A stretch of 64,000 bases of DNA, taken from assembly GCA_965214915.1 (NCBI GenBank), contig CBDCCP010000001.1, forward strand, positions 1,736,001 to 1,800,000, given 5' to 3'. The stretch's first letter is position 1, and each line of letters begins with the position of its first letter. Below are positions 26,210 to 34,265 of this stretch, one piece after another. A program made the position numbers and the translations under genes. Source of the DNA: CATQHP01 sp965214915 (GTDB lineage: Bacteria > Acidobacteriota > Terriglobia > Bryobacterales > UBA6623). The notes under the pieces are model-generated. The model made no database searches. It was not told the origin of the DNA and saw only the letters and a list, made by a program, of their open reading frames with translations.

Positions 26210-26971
26210 TTGTTGTAAAAATAATTCAGAAAATTGTGTTAGGATTATACTTTCTGTTGATATGTTCGATGCAGTGGATCGCAATATCACCACTAATAGC
26301 CGAAGAAGGAAGTTCCGAAGTTTGGTTGCTACACCCTGGGGCTTTATACAAATGTATGGATAATGAAAAGACGCTGGCGATTGATTATTCCATGCATCCG
26401 TACTATCTTCGGGTCGATCTTGACGGGGATGGTGAAATGGAGTATGTGATAAGCGTATTGGACAGTTCCGGCTGGGAACGCCGCGGTCTCATGGTCTGCC
26501 ATGAAGACGGCGTGAAGACGATTTACCGCGGCATTGCGGACAGAGCGATTTCCGCAGAAGACAAAGATCGTATCGATAAGACACGGGGAATAGTGAAAGA
26601 TGCAGTACTTATTGAAGGTCAAACTTCTGAAGCGACACTAAATTCAACAGTCAGCAAAAATCACTCGATAATTGTGTCTCATATGTTCAGATATACAGTC
26701 AAAAAATGCTGTATTGGAAAAGGTAAAGGTATGGGTGGACAATTTAATATATACGGAGATTGATTCTTCACAGGCGATACCGATGGGCGGAAGGTGGCAT
26801 CCTCTTTCGAAGGATGAGGTGCTTAATTTGACCCCTATTCTAGATTTTGTTCCAGGGGAAAGAGAGAGAATAAAAGGAGAGGGTATTTTGACAGTATGGG
26901 AGTTAACATTTAGCTGTGGGTTCATACAAGGAGATCAATTCCGATGGTTCATTCATACCTATTCTGATTAG
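26206..26971 (+). pseudogene. Exported candidate immunity protein of Rhs unit 3, frameshifted
   Basis: This is a paralogue of the 23865 protein: a leader (VLGLYFLLICSMQWIAISPLIAEE), YYLRVDLDGDGEMEYVISVLD, RRGLMVCHEDGVKTIYRG and YTVKKC. At about 26742-26748 an extra T (CAATTTAATATA versus CAATTAATATAC in the intact copy) shifts the frame, and translation stops at 26763. The remaining quarter (IYTEIDSSQAIPMGGRWHPLSKDEV ... RFRWFIHTYSD) is still clean in the next frame to 26971. Either the gene is freshly broken, the truncated form still works, or the base is an assembly error. The cognate toxin gene is intact. Confidence 0.75.
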
Positions 26972-27009
26972 AAATTAGCCAAAATCATATTCTGAGGAAA
27001 CTCACTGCA

Positions 27010-27769
27010 TTCGTCTACGACGAGTTGAACCGGATCACAGAAACGGTTTACTCCGGCGGCGGAACGGGGTTCGACGCCACGCCGGACGTGACCTACGCTT
27101 ACGATGCGGGAGCGATGGACGAATTGCAAGAACAAGGGGCGCTTGACCTCGGTGAGCACAAGCGTGTCGACGACGAGCTACGGCTGTTACGACGCCTTTG
27201 GGCGGGTGAAGGCGAGCGCGCAGACGACCTCCGGAGATGCGGCGCGGGCATTCGCCTATACTTACAACGCGGACGGGACGCTGCAGACGCAGACGTACCC
27301 GTCGGGGTTGAAGGTGGCCTACCAGTACGACGCGGCGGGGCGGCCGAAGACGATGGGCAAGACCACGGTGGGGGCGGAAGACTACGCCTCGGGGATCGGC
27401 TACGCGCCGCACGGCGGGATGAAGGCGCTGAAGCTGGGCAACGGGTTGTACGAGAGCCGGACGTACAACGCGCGGCTGCAGCCGACGGCGATTCGGCTGG
27501 GGACGGCGGCGAGCGGGACGCAGAGGGCGAACAAGCTGTCGCTGGCCTTCGCCTACGGGACGACGGCGAACAACGGCAACGTATTAAGCCAGACGATCGG
27601 CCGCGAGGGGCTGAGCGGGACGCTGACCCAGTACTACCGCTACGACGGGGCGAACCGTTTGGGCCTGGCAAGCGAAGGCGGGACGGCGCCGACGGGCACA
27701 AACGGCTGCCCGACGACCGCGGCGTGGCGCCGGGGCTATATTACGACGCCTACGGCAACCGGGCGGTGA
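27010..27769 (+). pseudogene. Rhs unit 4, upstream segment with an internal frameshift
   Basis: Rhs core similarity starts near 27010 (VYDELNRITETVYSGG, then DVTYAYDAGA). At about 27113 one extra base relative to unit 5 (GCGATGGACG versus GCGACGACG) moves the sequence to another frame. There NCKNKGRLTSVSTSVSTTSYG, YTYNADGTLQTQTYPSGLKVAYQYDAAGR and QYYRYDGANRLGLASEGG continue to the usual stop at 27769. It has no N-terminal domain. The stop overlaps the GTG of the next segment, as in the other units. Confidence 0.65.
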
Positions 27770-29051
27770 CGGGAGTGCGCGGGCATACGCTGGCGACGGG
27801 GACGCCGACGGCAACGAGCGCTTTCAGCACAACGACGAACCGCATCGCGGCGGGGAGCTACGACGGGGCGGGCAACCTGCTGTCGCTGGCCGGCGTGGGG
27901 GCGCTGAGCTACGACGGGGAGAACCGGCTGACGAGTTACGACAACAACGTGGCGTCGCTCCAGGAACAAGGGACATACGCTTACGACGGGCTGGGGCAGC
28001 GGGTGAAGCGCACGACGACGATCGGCGGAACGAGCGAGACGACGGTGTACGCGTACGACGCCTTCGGGCGGTTGGCGGCGGAGTATTCGAGCATGGCGCC
28101 TGCGGTAGGAGCCGGCGAGACGTTCTACCGCACGGAGGATCACCTGGGATCGACGCGGCTGGTGACGAAGCAAGACAAGTCCGTTGTTGAGTGCCGTGAC
28201 TTCTTCCCCTTCGGAGAACGCATCGGTTCGGGGCTGAACGGGCGCAGCAACCCCTGCTACGGCGGGACGGGCGACGCCTTGGCGCAGCAGTTCACGGGCA
28301 AGGAACGGGACGAGGAATCGAGTCTCGATTATTTTGGGGCAAGGTACTACTCGGCCCGCTTGGGACGGTTCGTGTCGCCCGATGCGCCGTTCGCCGATCA
28401 ATTCGCGTCGGCCCCGCAGAGTTGGAATCTGTACGCCTATGTCCGCAACAACCCGCTGCGCTTCCTGGACCCGACCGGGCGCCGGTGCGTTAAGACCGAT
28501 GACGGCAGCGTAGGGAATGACGGCGAAGGCGAAATGTGTCAAGCGGTCGTCGAAGCCGGCTCACAGCAAACGACGGTTTACGCTTACCCGCAAATCCACC
28601 CCGAAATAGCCCGGATGTTGCTTTCGGTTGGTAATCGTTCCTGGAATTTCGTGACGGGTTTCGTACCAATTGCGATTGCCGCCAGCGCCTCTGCAGGCGG
28701 AGGAATGGTGTTGGCGACCAGTGCTGGATTTACGACCGCTGGAACGGTTGCCCGTGGTATGACGACACTGGGGCCATTACAATTCGATCTCACCAACAAG
28801 GCGGTAGGAGAGCAATTATAAAGTGGGGAACTGGCCAAGCTGGTGCAGCCATCACGCGGCGACAAGCTCAAAATCTGACCCGTGCCGCTGTGCAAGCAAT
28901 GAAGAGGAGGGGGCTTACAAGAAGGGCCGTTAAAGATCTGCTAAGAAAATACGAGGCAGCACTTGCCGAAGGTGGTGTGAAAGCGGCGAACACACAACTC
29001 GCACCACGTATCAAACTAAAACTAATGAAAAGGATACTCGATCTATGGTAA
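27766..29051 (+). pseudogene. Rhs unit 4: Rhs core plus a KWGTG-type toxin-like domain, frameshifted
   Basis: From the GTG at 27766 the Rhs core is intact and ends NNPLRFLDPTGRR. A variable region follows with a hydrophobic stretch (FVPIAIAASASAGGGMVLATSAG) and then LTNKAVGEQL, where the frame stops at 28821. One base earlier or later the sequence continues as KWGTGQAGAA, then NLTRAAVQAMKRRGLTRRAVKDLLRKYEAAL and IKLKLMKRILDLW to a stop at 29049. A basic KWGTG-x-AG-x-x-x-R domain of about 75 residues is a recognisable ending of many Rhs toxins. Here it is separated by a one-base deletion near 28820. It overlaps the SUKH immunity gene start. The toxin is probably inactive unless recoded. Confidence 0.7.
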
Positions 29052-29530
29052 CTGGGGGGCAAGATAGAGAGGATGTCTTGGCTAGATTAATTGCTCGGTG
29101 GCAGGAGAATGGCTCAGTTATTAGAAAGGGAGTACGGGAAATATGTCTCAGCGAGTTCGAAAAATATAACGAAGTGATCCTTCCTTGGGATTTAAAGCGC
29201 TACTTTTTGGTAGCCGATGGCTTGTCAGATGACGGATGGGACGGATTCTTATTCTGGCCTCTTGCTTCTGTTAAATCTGTTCCGGATGTATGTACAAAAG
29301 AGAAAGTTCCCCTTCCAGAAGTTGACCAACCAAACCAATATTTTGTTTTCGCAGACTATCTACAATGGTCATGGGCCTACGCGATCTATTTAACTGATCG
29401 AATTGTGTCGCTAAACCCCGTGATTTTGGTTGGAACTCTGGAGCCGAAAGTAATAGCTCAGTCATTCAATGATTTTGTTGAACTCTATCTTAATAGTTCT
29501 CCAGACCTTTATGTGAAGGCAGGCTCGTAA
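29045..29530 (+). CDS. SUKH-family (SMI1/KNR4-like) immunity protein of Rhs unit 4
   Basis: The 161-residue protein has the SUKH pattern: an early ILPWDLKRYFLVADGLSDDGWDGFLFWPL block, followed by PNQYFVFADYLQWSWAYAIYL. It starts with the ATG overlapping the toxin-frame stop (ATGGTAA). SUKH proteins neutralise nuclease and other cytoplasmic toxins of contact-dependent and Rhs systems. The absence of a leader fits a cytoplasmic target, in contrast to the exported immunity family of units 2, 3 and 5. The gene is intact, whereas its toxin partner is frameshifted. Confidence 0.8.
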   Translation: MVTGGQDREDVLARLIARWQENGSVIRKGVREICLSEFEKYNEVILPWDLKRYFLVADGLSDDGWDGFLFWPLASVKSVPDVCTKEKVPLPEVDQPNQYFVFADYLQWSWAYAIYLTDRIVSLNPVILVGTLEPKVIAQSFNDFVELYLNSSPDLYVKAGS

Positions 29531-29605
29531 GGCTAAGTATACTGCATATATGATTGGTCGCCGACGAAATCGTCGAAAATCATTCCGGTAGAATCGAGGG
29601 CGGCG

Positions 29606-30994
29606 GTGAGCCGTTACGACCCGTTGGGGCGGTTGTGGCTGGAGCAGACGAACGATACGGATAAGGTTTCCGCGAGCAGCAAGACGAGCGGGATTCAGGT
29701 GCGGCGGGCGTACCGTTACAGCGGGTCGAACCGCTACGAGTTGGCGTCGAATCCACACGAGAGCGACAGCGCGTCAGAGGAGACGATGGGCTGGAGCCGT
29801 ACGAAGTACGACCGCAACGGACGGGTGGTGGAGGTCGCGGCGTTTGCGGGCGACAGCAGGCCGGCGCCGTGGGGGACGAACGCGAGCGGCAGGGGCAAGG
29901 TGACCACGGCCTACAGCAACAACACGGTGACGGTGACCGACCAGGCGGGGGCGGAGCGCACGAGTACGTACGACGGCTTGGGGCGGCTGATTCGGCTGCA
30001 GGAGAACAGCGAGAACAGTGTCCACACCTGCTACGAATACGACGTGCTGGACAACCTGACCAAAGTGCATCAGAACGCTACGGTGAGCGGCGGGGTCTGC
30101 ACGGGCGGGCAGACGCGCACGTTTGCCTACGACGCGTTGAGCCGCTTGACCTCGGCGGCGAATCCCGAAAGCGGGACGGTCAGCTACACTTACGACGGCA
30201 ACGGCAACGTGTTGACCGAGACGGACGGCCGCGGAGGCACGGCGACGCACACTTACGATGCGCTGAACCGGATCAAGACGACGGTTTACTCCGGCGGAGA
30301 CACGGGGTTCGACGCCACGCCGGACGTAACCTACGCTTACGATGCGGGAGCGACGACGAATTGCAAGAACAAGGGGCGCTTGACCTCGGTGAGCACGAGC
30401 GTGTCGACGACGAGCTACGGCTGTTACGACGCCTTGGGGCGAGTGAAGGAGAGCGCGCAGACGACTTCCGGGGATGCGGCGCGGGCATTCTCCTATACTT
30501 ACAATGCGGACGGGACGCTGCAGACGCAGACGTATCCGTCGGGGTTGAAGGTGGCCTACCAGTACGACGCGGCGGGGCGGCTCAAGACGGTGGGCAAGAC
30601 CACGGTGGGGGCGGAAGACTACGCCTCGGGGATCGGCTACGCGCCGCACGGCGGGATGAAGGCGCTGAAGTTGGGCAACGGGCTGTACGAGAGCCGGGGG
30701 TACAACGCGCGCTTGCAGCCGACGGCGATCCGTTTGGGGACGGCGGCGGGAGGCGCGCAGAAGCTGTCGCTGGCCTTCGCCTACGGGACGACAGCGAACA
30801 ACGGCAACGTGCTGAGCCAGACGATCGGCCGCGAGGGGCTGAGCGGGACGCTGACGCAGTACTACCGCTACGACGGGGCGAACCGCCTGGGACTGGTAGC
30901 GGAAGGCGGGACGGCGCCGACGGGGGACGCCTGCCCGACAAGCGCTGTCTGGCGCCGGGGCTATATTACGATACATACGGCAACCGGGCGGTGA
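29606..30994 (+). CDS. Rhs unit 5, upstream segment (longest YD-repeat fragment)
   Basis: The 462-residue product begins with a GTG (SRYDPLGRLW). It consists of consecutive YD repeats: STYDGLGRLIRLQ, CYEYDVLDNLTKV, FAYDALSRLTSA, YTYDGNGNVLTETDGRG, TYDALNRIKTTV and YQYDAAGRLKTV. It is the longest upstream Rhs piece in the window but still lacks any N-terminal delivery domain. It ends in the same TGA, overlapping the GTG of the next segment, seen in units 2-4. A small inverted repeat (29562-29575) lies between the SUKH gene and this start. Confidence 0.7.
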   Translation: MSRYDPLGRLWLEQTNDTDKVSASSKTSGIQVRRAYRYSGSNRYELASNPHESDSASEETMGWSRTKYDRNGRVVEVAAFAGDSRPAPWGTNASGRGKVTTAYSNNTVTVTDQAGAERTSTYDGLGRLIRLQENSENSVHTCYEYDVLDNLTKVHQNATVSGGVCTGGQTRTFAYDALSRLTSAANPESGTVSYTYDGNGNVLTETDGRGGTATHTYDALNRIKTTVYSGGDTGFDATPDVTYAYDAGATTNCKNKGRLTSVSTSVSTTSYGCYDALGRVKESAQTTSGDAARAFSYTYNADGTLQTQTYPSGLKVAYQYDAAGRLKTVGKTTVGAEDYASGIGYAPHGGMKALKLGNGLYESRGYNARLQPTAIRLGTAAGGAQKLSLAFAYGTTANNGNVLSQTIGREGLSGTLTQYYRYDGANRLGLVAEGGTAPTGDACPTSAVWRRGYITIHTATGR

Positions 30995-32355
30995 CGGGAG
31001 TGCGCGGGCACACGCTGCCGACGGGGACGCCGATGGCAACGAGCGCATACAGCACAACGACGAACCGCATCGCGGCGGGGACGTACGACGGAGCGGGCAA
31101 CTTGTTGTCATTGGCGGGCGTGGGCACGCTGAGCTACGACGGAGAGAACCGGCTGACGGCGTACGACAACAACGTGGTCTCGCTGCAGGAGCAAGCGACT
31201 TATGCCTACGATGGGCTGGGGCAGCGGGTCAAGCGCATGACGACGATCCGCGGAACGAGCGAGACGACGGTGTACGTGTACGACGCCTTCGGGCAGTTAG
31301 CGGCGGAATACTCGAGCGTGGCGCCCGTAGTGGGAGCCGGCGAGACGTTCTACCGCACGGAGGATCACCTGGGTTCGACGCGGCTGGTGACGAAGCAGGA
31401 TCAGACGGTAGCGGAGTGCCGCGACTTCTTTCCCTTCGGAGAGCGCATCGGTTCGGGGCTGAACGGGCGCAGCGACCCCTGCTACGGCGGGACGGGCGAC
31501 GCCTTGACGCAGCAGTTCACGGGCAAAGAGCGCGACAAGGAATCGAGCCTCGATTACTTCGGGGCAAGGTACTACTCGGCCCGCCTAGGGCGGTTCACCG
31601 GCGTGGACCCGGCCAACGCCGGGGCGGAGCCGTTGGTTCCCCAGAGTTGGAACGGCTATGCCTATGCAATCAACAATCCGTTGGCGTTCATCGACCCTAA
31701 CGGGCTGTCCTGGATCCGGAGCGGCGGTGGATCGGTTACCTGGACGGATGCGTGCGCAGAGGGTACGAACGATTGCTTCGATACTCTGGCAGTAGTGGAC
31801 GAGGGAGGCATTACGGTGTATGGCAGCAAGTCCGAGTCGGACATAACGCCGTATGCGGCAAAGACTGTTGTTGTAGATGACAAGCAAATCATGCTGATAA
31901 ACGCCAGGACGCTCAGCGACCACATCGATTCGGCTTTTGAGGTCAAGGAAAACAACTTGGGAGAAGACTTCTTGTCCCCAACACGTGCTGTCACCTTGTT
32001 CAATGCGACATCGGAGTATAGAGACAAATATCCAGATGACCTCCGCATAGTGATGACTGGTGGTTCGACGGCGGCGGGTGTATCGGCGAAGGGCCTCGAC
32101 AGACAGAGCCATAAAGGAGGAAGGAATATTGATATTCTGTATATGAATCCGAAAGGCAACCCTATTCGAGGAGAATTAGCGTCGGGTTCTGCGGATTCTG
32201 AAAGGATGAACATCCTGTTCAAAGCGTTCAGCAAGCACGGATTGGGAACTGCTTTGACAGGTACTCCTGGGAATTTTGATAAGCGTTATGCTCCTCGACA
32301 TAAACTCGAAGAAAAACACATGAACCATGTTCATTTCCAGATAAGTATCCCATAA
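30991..32355 (+). CDS. Rhs unit 5: Rhs core fused to a LAS-type zinc peptidase-like toxin domain
   Basis: The 454-residue product is the third member of the LAS-type set and the most diverged. The core ends NNPLAFIDPNGL; the linker has GGITVYGSKSESD. The proposed zinc ligands are H374 and D381 in SHKGGRNID, and H443, H446 and H448 in HMNHVHF. The intervening ERMNILFKAFSKHGLGTALTG keeps the pattern of the other two. Conservation of exactly these residues while the rest drifts supports catalysis. The stop is 8 bp before the immunity-type leader at 32364. The domain half is clearly AT-richer than the Rhs half. Confidence 0.8.
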   Translation: MTGVRGHTLPTGTPMATSAYSTTTNRIAAGTYDGAGNLLSLAGVGTLSYDGENRLTAYDNNVVSLQEQATYAYDGLGQRVKRMTTIRGTSETTVYVYDAFGQLAAEYSSVAPVVGAGETFYRTEDHLGSTRLVTKQDQTVAECRDFFPFGERIGSGLNGRSDPCYGGTGDALTQQFTGKERDKESSLDYFGARYYSARLGRFTGVDPANAGAEPLVPQSWNGYAYAINNPLAFIDPNGLSWIRSGGGSVTWTDACAEGTNDCFDTLAVVDEGGITVYGSKSESDITPYAAKTVVVDDKQIMLINARTLSDHIDSAFEVKENNLGEDFLSPTRAVTLFNATSEYRDKYPDDLRIVMTGGSTAAGVSAKGLDRQSHKGGRNIDILYMNPKGNPIRGELASGSADSERMNILFKAFSKHGLGTALTGTPGNFDKRYAPRHKLEEKHMNHVHFQISIP

Positions 32356-32363
32356 GTATTGCA

Positions 32364-33045
32364 ATGATTTCAAAAATATTTCCGATGATTTACCGGAAAA
32401 AGATTTTATTTTTGTTTATATTTTCTTTAAATACAATGCACTTAGTTTCTTGGAGAAGACACATTAAAAGTTCATCCGCAGCCTTTAAGGGATTGTTGGA
32501 ACTCATTTAGGGCCAGTAATTTCGATGGATTAAAAATTGATTACTCTATGAACCCGTACTACCTTCGACTTGACCTGGATGGGGATAGAGAATTAGACTA
32601 CGTAGCTGTACTCTTAAGTGAAGACCAAGCCAGTGCTCATACCGGCCTTATAGTATGTTTTTCTAATGGAAAAAAGGTTGTCTATCGAGGTATGAGTGGA
32701 AGGCTTCCTGCAAAAGAAAGAGCTCTTAAGGAAAATCTTGATGATAACGACGAATCCTTAGCTCCGCCTCGAATTGCATTCGAAGGGGTTTTAACTGAAA
32801 CATATACTTCACAGGGAATCGCCCGAGAGATAGAAATTGGAAGCGAATGGATGGTAAGCACCCAGACTGAAATTAGAGATGCGTTAGGTTATTATGGAAT
32901 TCCTGTGAAATTTAGTGATATAATGGGAGAAGCTATTGGAAGTATCTGGGAAACAACAGAAACAATTGGATTTCTTGAAAAAAATCGATTTAGATGGTTT
33001 ATTCTTACAATAAATGACTATCCTATTCTAATAGAAACACAGTGA
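32364..33045 (+). pseudogene. Exported candidate immunity protein of Rhs unit 5, frameshifted after the leader
   Basis: From 32364 a Lys-rich start and hydrophobic leader are readable (IYRKKILFLFIFSLNTMHLVS). At about 32446-32452 the frame moves by one, and the family pattern continues: GEDTLKVHPQPLRDCW, IDYSMNPYYLRLDLDGDRELDYVAVLL and a final ETIGFLEKNRFRWFILT up to 33045. In the leader frame, translation would stop near 32509. An internal ATG at 32548 could give a leaderless 165-residue product. The Asp-rich loop is weaker here (DLDGDRELD) than in the other members. This is the second of three family members with a one-base shift. Confidence 0.65.
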
Positions 33046-33229
33046 AAACAGGCAATCTCTATATATCCAAGTTGGGAATTTTATTTGATCTCAATAGCGG
33101 ATGGAATCAGTTGTTTCAAAGCATCTTAGGTGAACGTCCGCTCTTGCCTGCCGTACATACGCCGCTGCCGCTCACCGTAGAAAATTTCAAGCTTGCCGGT
33201 TCAATCCTCGTAGGGGAAAGGGCACATCC

Positions 33230-33959
33230 ATGGTTACTGATAATGATGACTCGAAAAATTGTGCTGGGCATATACTGCGTGTCGATATGCTCGAGCTGCC
33301 GACGGGGAGAACCGGCCGACGAGTTACGACAACAACGTGGCCTCGCTGCAGGAGCAGGACGCGTACGCCTACGACGGGCTGGGACAACGGGTGAAGCGGG
33401 AGACGAGGATCGGCGGAACGAGCGAGACGACGGTTTACGTGTACGACGCCTTCGGGCGCTTGGCGGCGGAGTATTCGAGCGTGGCGCCTGCGGTAGGAGC
33501 CGGCGGGACGTTCTACCGCACGGAGGATCACTTGGGATCGATGCGGCTGGTGACGAAGCAGGACCAGACGGTAGCGGAGTGCCGCGACTTTTTCCCCTTC
33601 GCAGAACGCATCGGTTCGGGGCTGAACGGGCCTACAGCGGGACGGGCGACGCCTTGACGCAGCAGTTCACAGGTCAGGAACGGGATGAGGAATCGAATCT
33701 CGATTATTTCGGGGCAAGATACTACTCGGCGCGCCTGGGACGGTTCGTGTCGCCCGATGCGCCGTTCGCGGATCAGTTCGCGTCGGCCCCGCAGAGTTGG
33801 AGCCTGTACGGCTACGTGCGTGACAACCCGCTGCGCTTCCTGGACCCGACCGGGCGCAAGTGCGTTACGACCGACGCCGGCGAAGGCAAACCCGACAAGA
33901 AAGTCGTCGAAGCCGGCCCGCAGAGAATAAAGGTAAAGGCGACGTCAACCAGGGCATAG
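33230..33959 (+). pseudogene. Rhs unit 6: degenerate Rhs core fused to an immunity-gene remnant, end truncated
   Basis: Positions 33230-33290 match the 5' end of the exported immunity family (MTRKIVLGIYCVSICSS) and then switch abruptly to Rhs core (GENRPTSYDNNVASLQEQDAYAYDGLGQRVKR). Near 33628 a deletion relative to the other copies removes the ...CYGG turn and changes frame. The rest (TGDALTQQFTGQERDEESNLDYFGARYYSARLGRF, then NNPLRFLDPTGRK-like sequence with DNP) runs on to 33959, where it is cut by repeat copy B. The stop codon lies in the repeat. No toxin domain remains. Positions 33046-33229 hold AT-rich sequence without a recognisable gene. Confidence 0.7.
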
Positions 33960-34148
33960 CTTTCGATTGAGTTCCTGCAGCATTCTCCGTCGGTTGCGGT
34001 AGCATGAGCAAGGATTGCGAACTCTGTTCGCTGCGCACGGTCGCGGCCGTTCGACTGGGGCGCAACGGTTACGGGACCGGCCGCGTCACACCGAGCAAAC
34101 TCCACTATAGGCGGCGCGCACCGCCTTTTTTTTCGATTTGCAAGCAGT
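33953..34148. repeat. Long direct repeat, copy B (duplicated recN 5' end, detached)
   Basis: Same orientation as 20372-20569. It includes recN codons 1-11 on the minus strand with a small deletion (TTCGATTGAG versus TTCGATATCGAG), and a decayed -10 (TATAGT). It marks the right edge of the Rhs array next to tolQ. Confidence 0.85.
34110..34133 (+). terminator. Rho-independent terminator at the right edge of the Rhs array
   Basis: Stem GGCGG / CCGCC with a 6-base loop, followed by eight T. It would stop plus-strand transcription from the array before tolQ. The matching place in copy A (20531-20554) has a weaker stem and seven T. Confidence 0.65.
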
Positions 34149-34265
34149 TGGGCGGTGCAGGAGCTCGGATCCCGATAGAATAGTTAAATCAAAAATGATA
34201 ATTTTTGTTTCAAAAACTCAGCTTGCCCCAACTCTCTGCCTGTCCGCCGGTCCGCGAGGAAGAAC

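Larger units (their letters stand above)
20570..33952 (+). other. Array of orphan Rhs C-terminal toxin / immunity modules
   Basis: Six truncated Rhs/YD-repeat units lie head to tail on the plus strand, none with an Rhs N-terminal domain. Five are followed by a candidate immunity gene. Rhs core segments are GC-rich and highly alike between copies; the terminal domains and immunity genes are AT-richer and diverse. No transposase, integrase, VgrG, PAAR or type VI gene is present. The array is bounded by the recN-derived direct repeats, so it appears to be an insertion between recN and tolQ. Positions 20570-20682 hold no gene; weak Rhs similarity begins near 20650. Confidence 0.8.

Noticed and set aside
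20683..33045. All frameshifts in the array dismissed as sequencing errors
   Set aside because: Long genes elsewhere in the window (recN, the 1082-residue outer membrane protein, pcrA, tolB) are free of indels, so a general error rate cannot explain them. Individual sites still need read checks.
20570..33952. Reading the repeated Rhs segments as a CRISPR array
   Set aside because: Repeats are hundreds of bases long, coding, and spaced by genes; there are no short regular repeats and no cas genes.
20570..33952. Treating the Rhs array as a transposon or integrative element
   Set aside because: No transposase, integrase, terminal inverted repeats or tRNA end; the bracketing repeats are recN-derived direct repeats.
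34185..34215. AT-rich stretch before tolQ (AAAAATGATAATTTTT) as a Fur box
   Set aside because: Only a short inverted repeat with a TGATAAT core; it does not match the 19-bp Fur consensus well enough.
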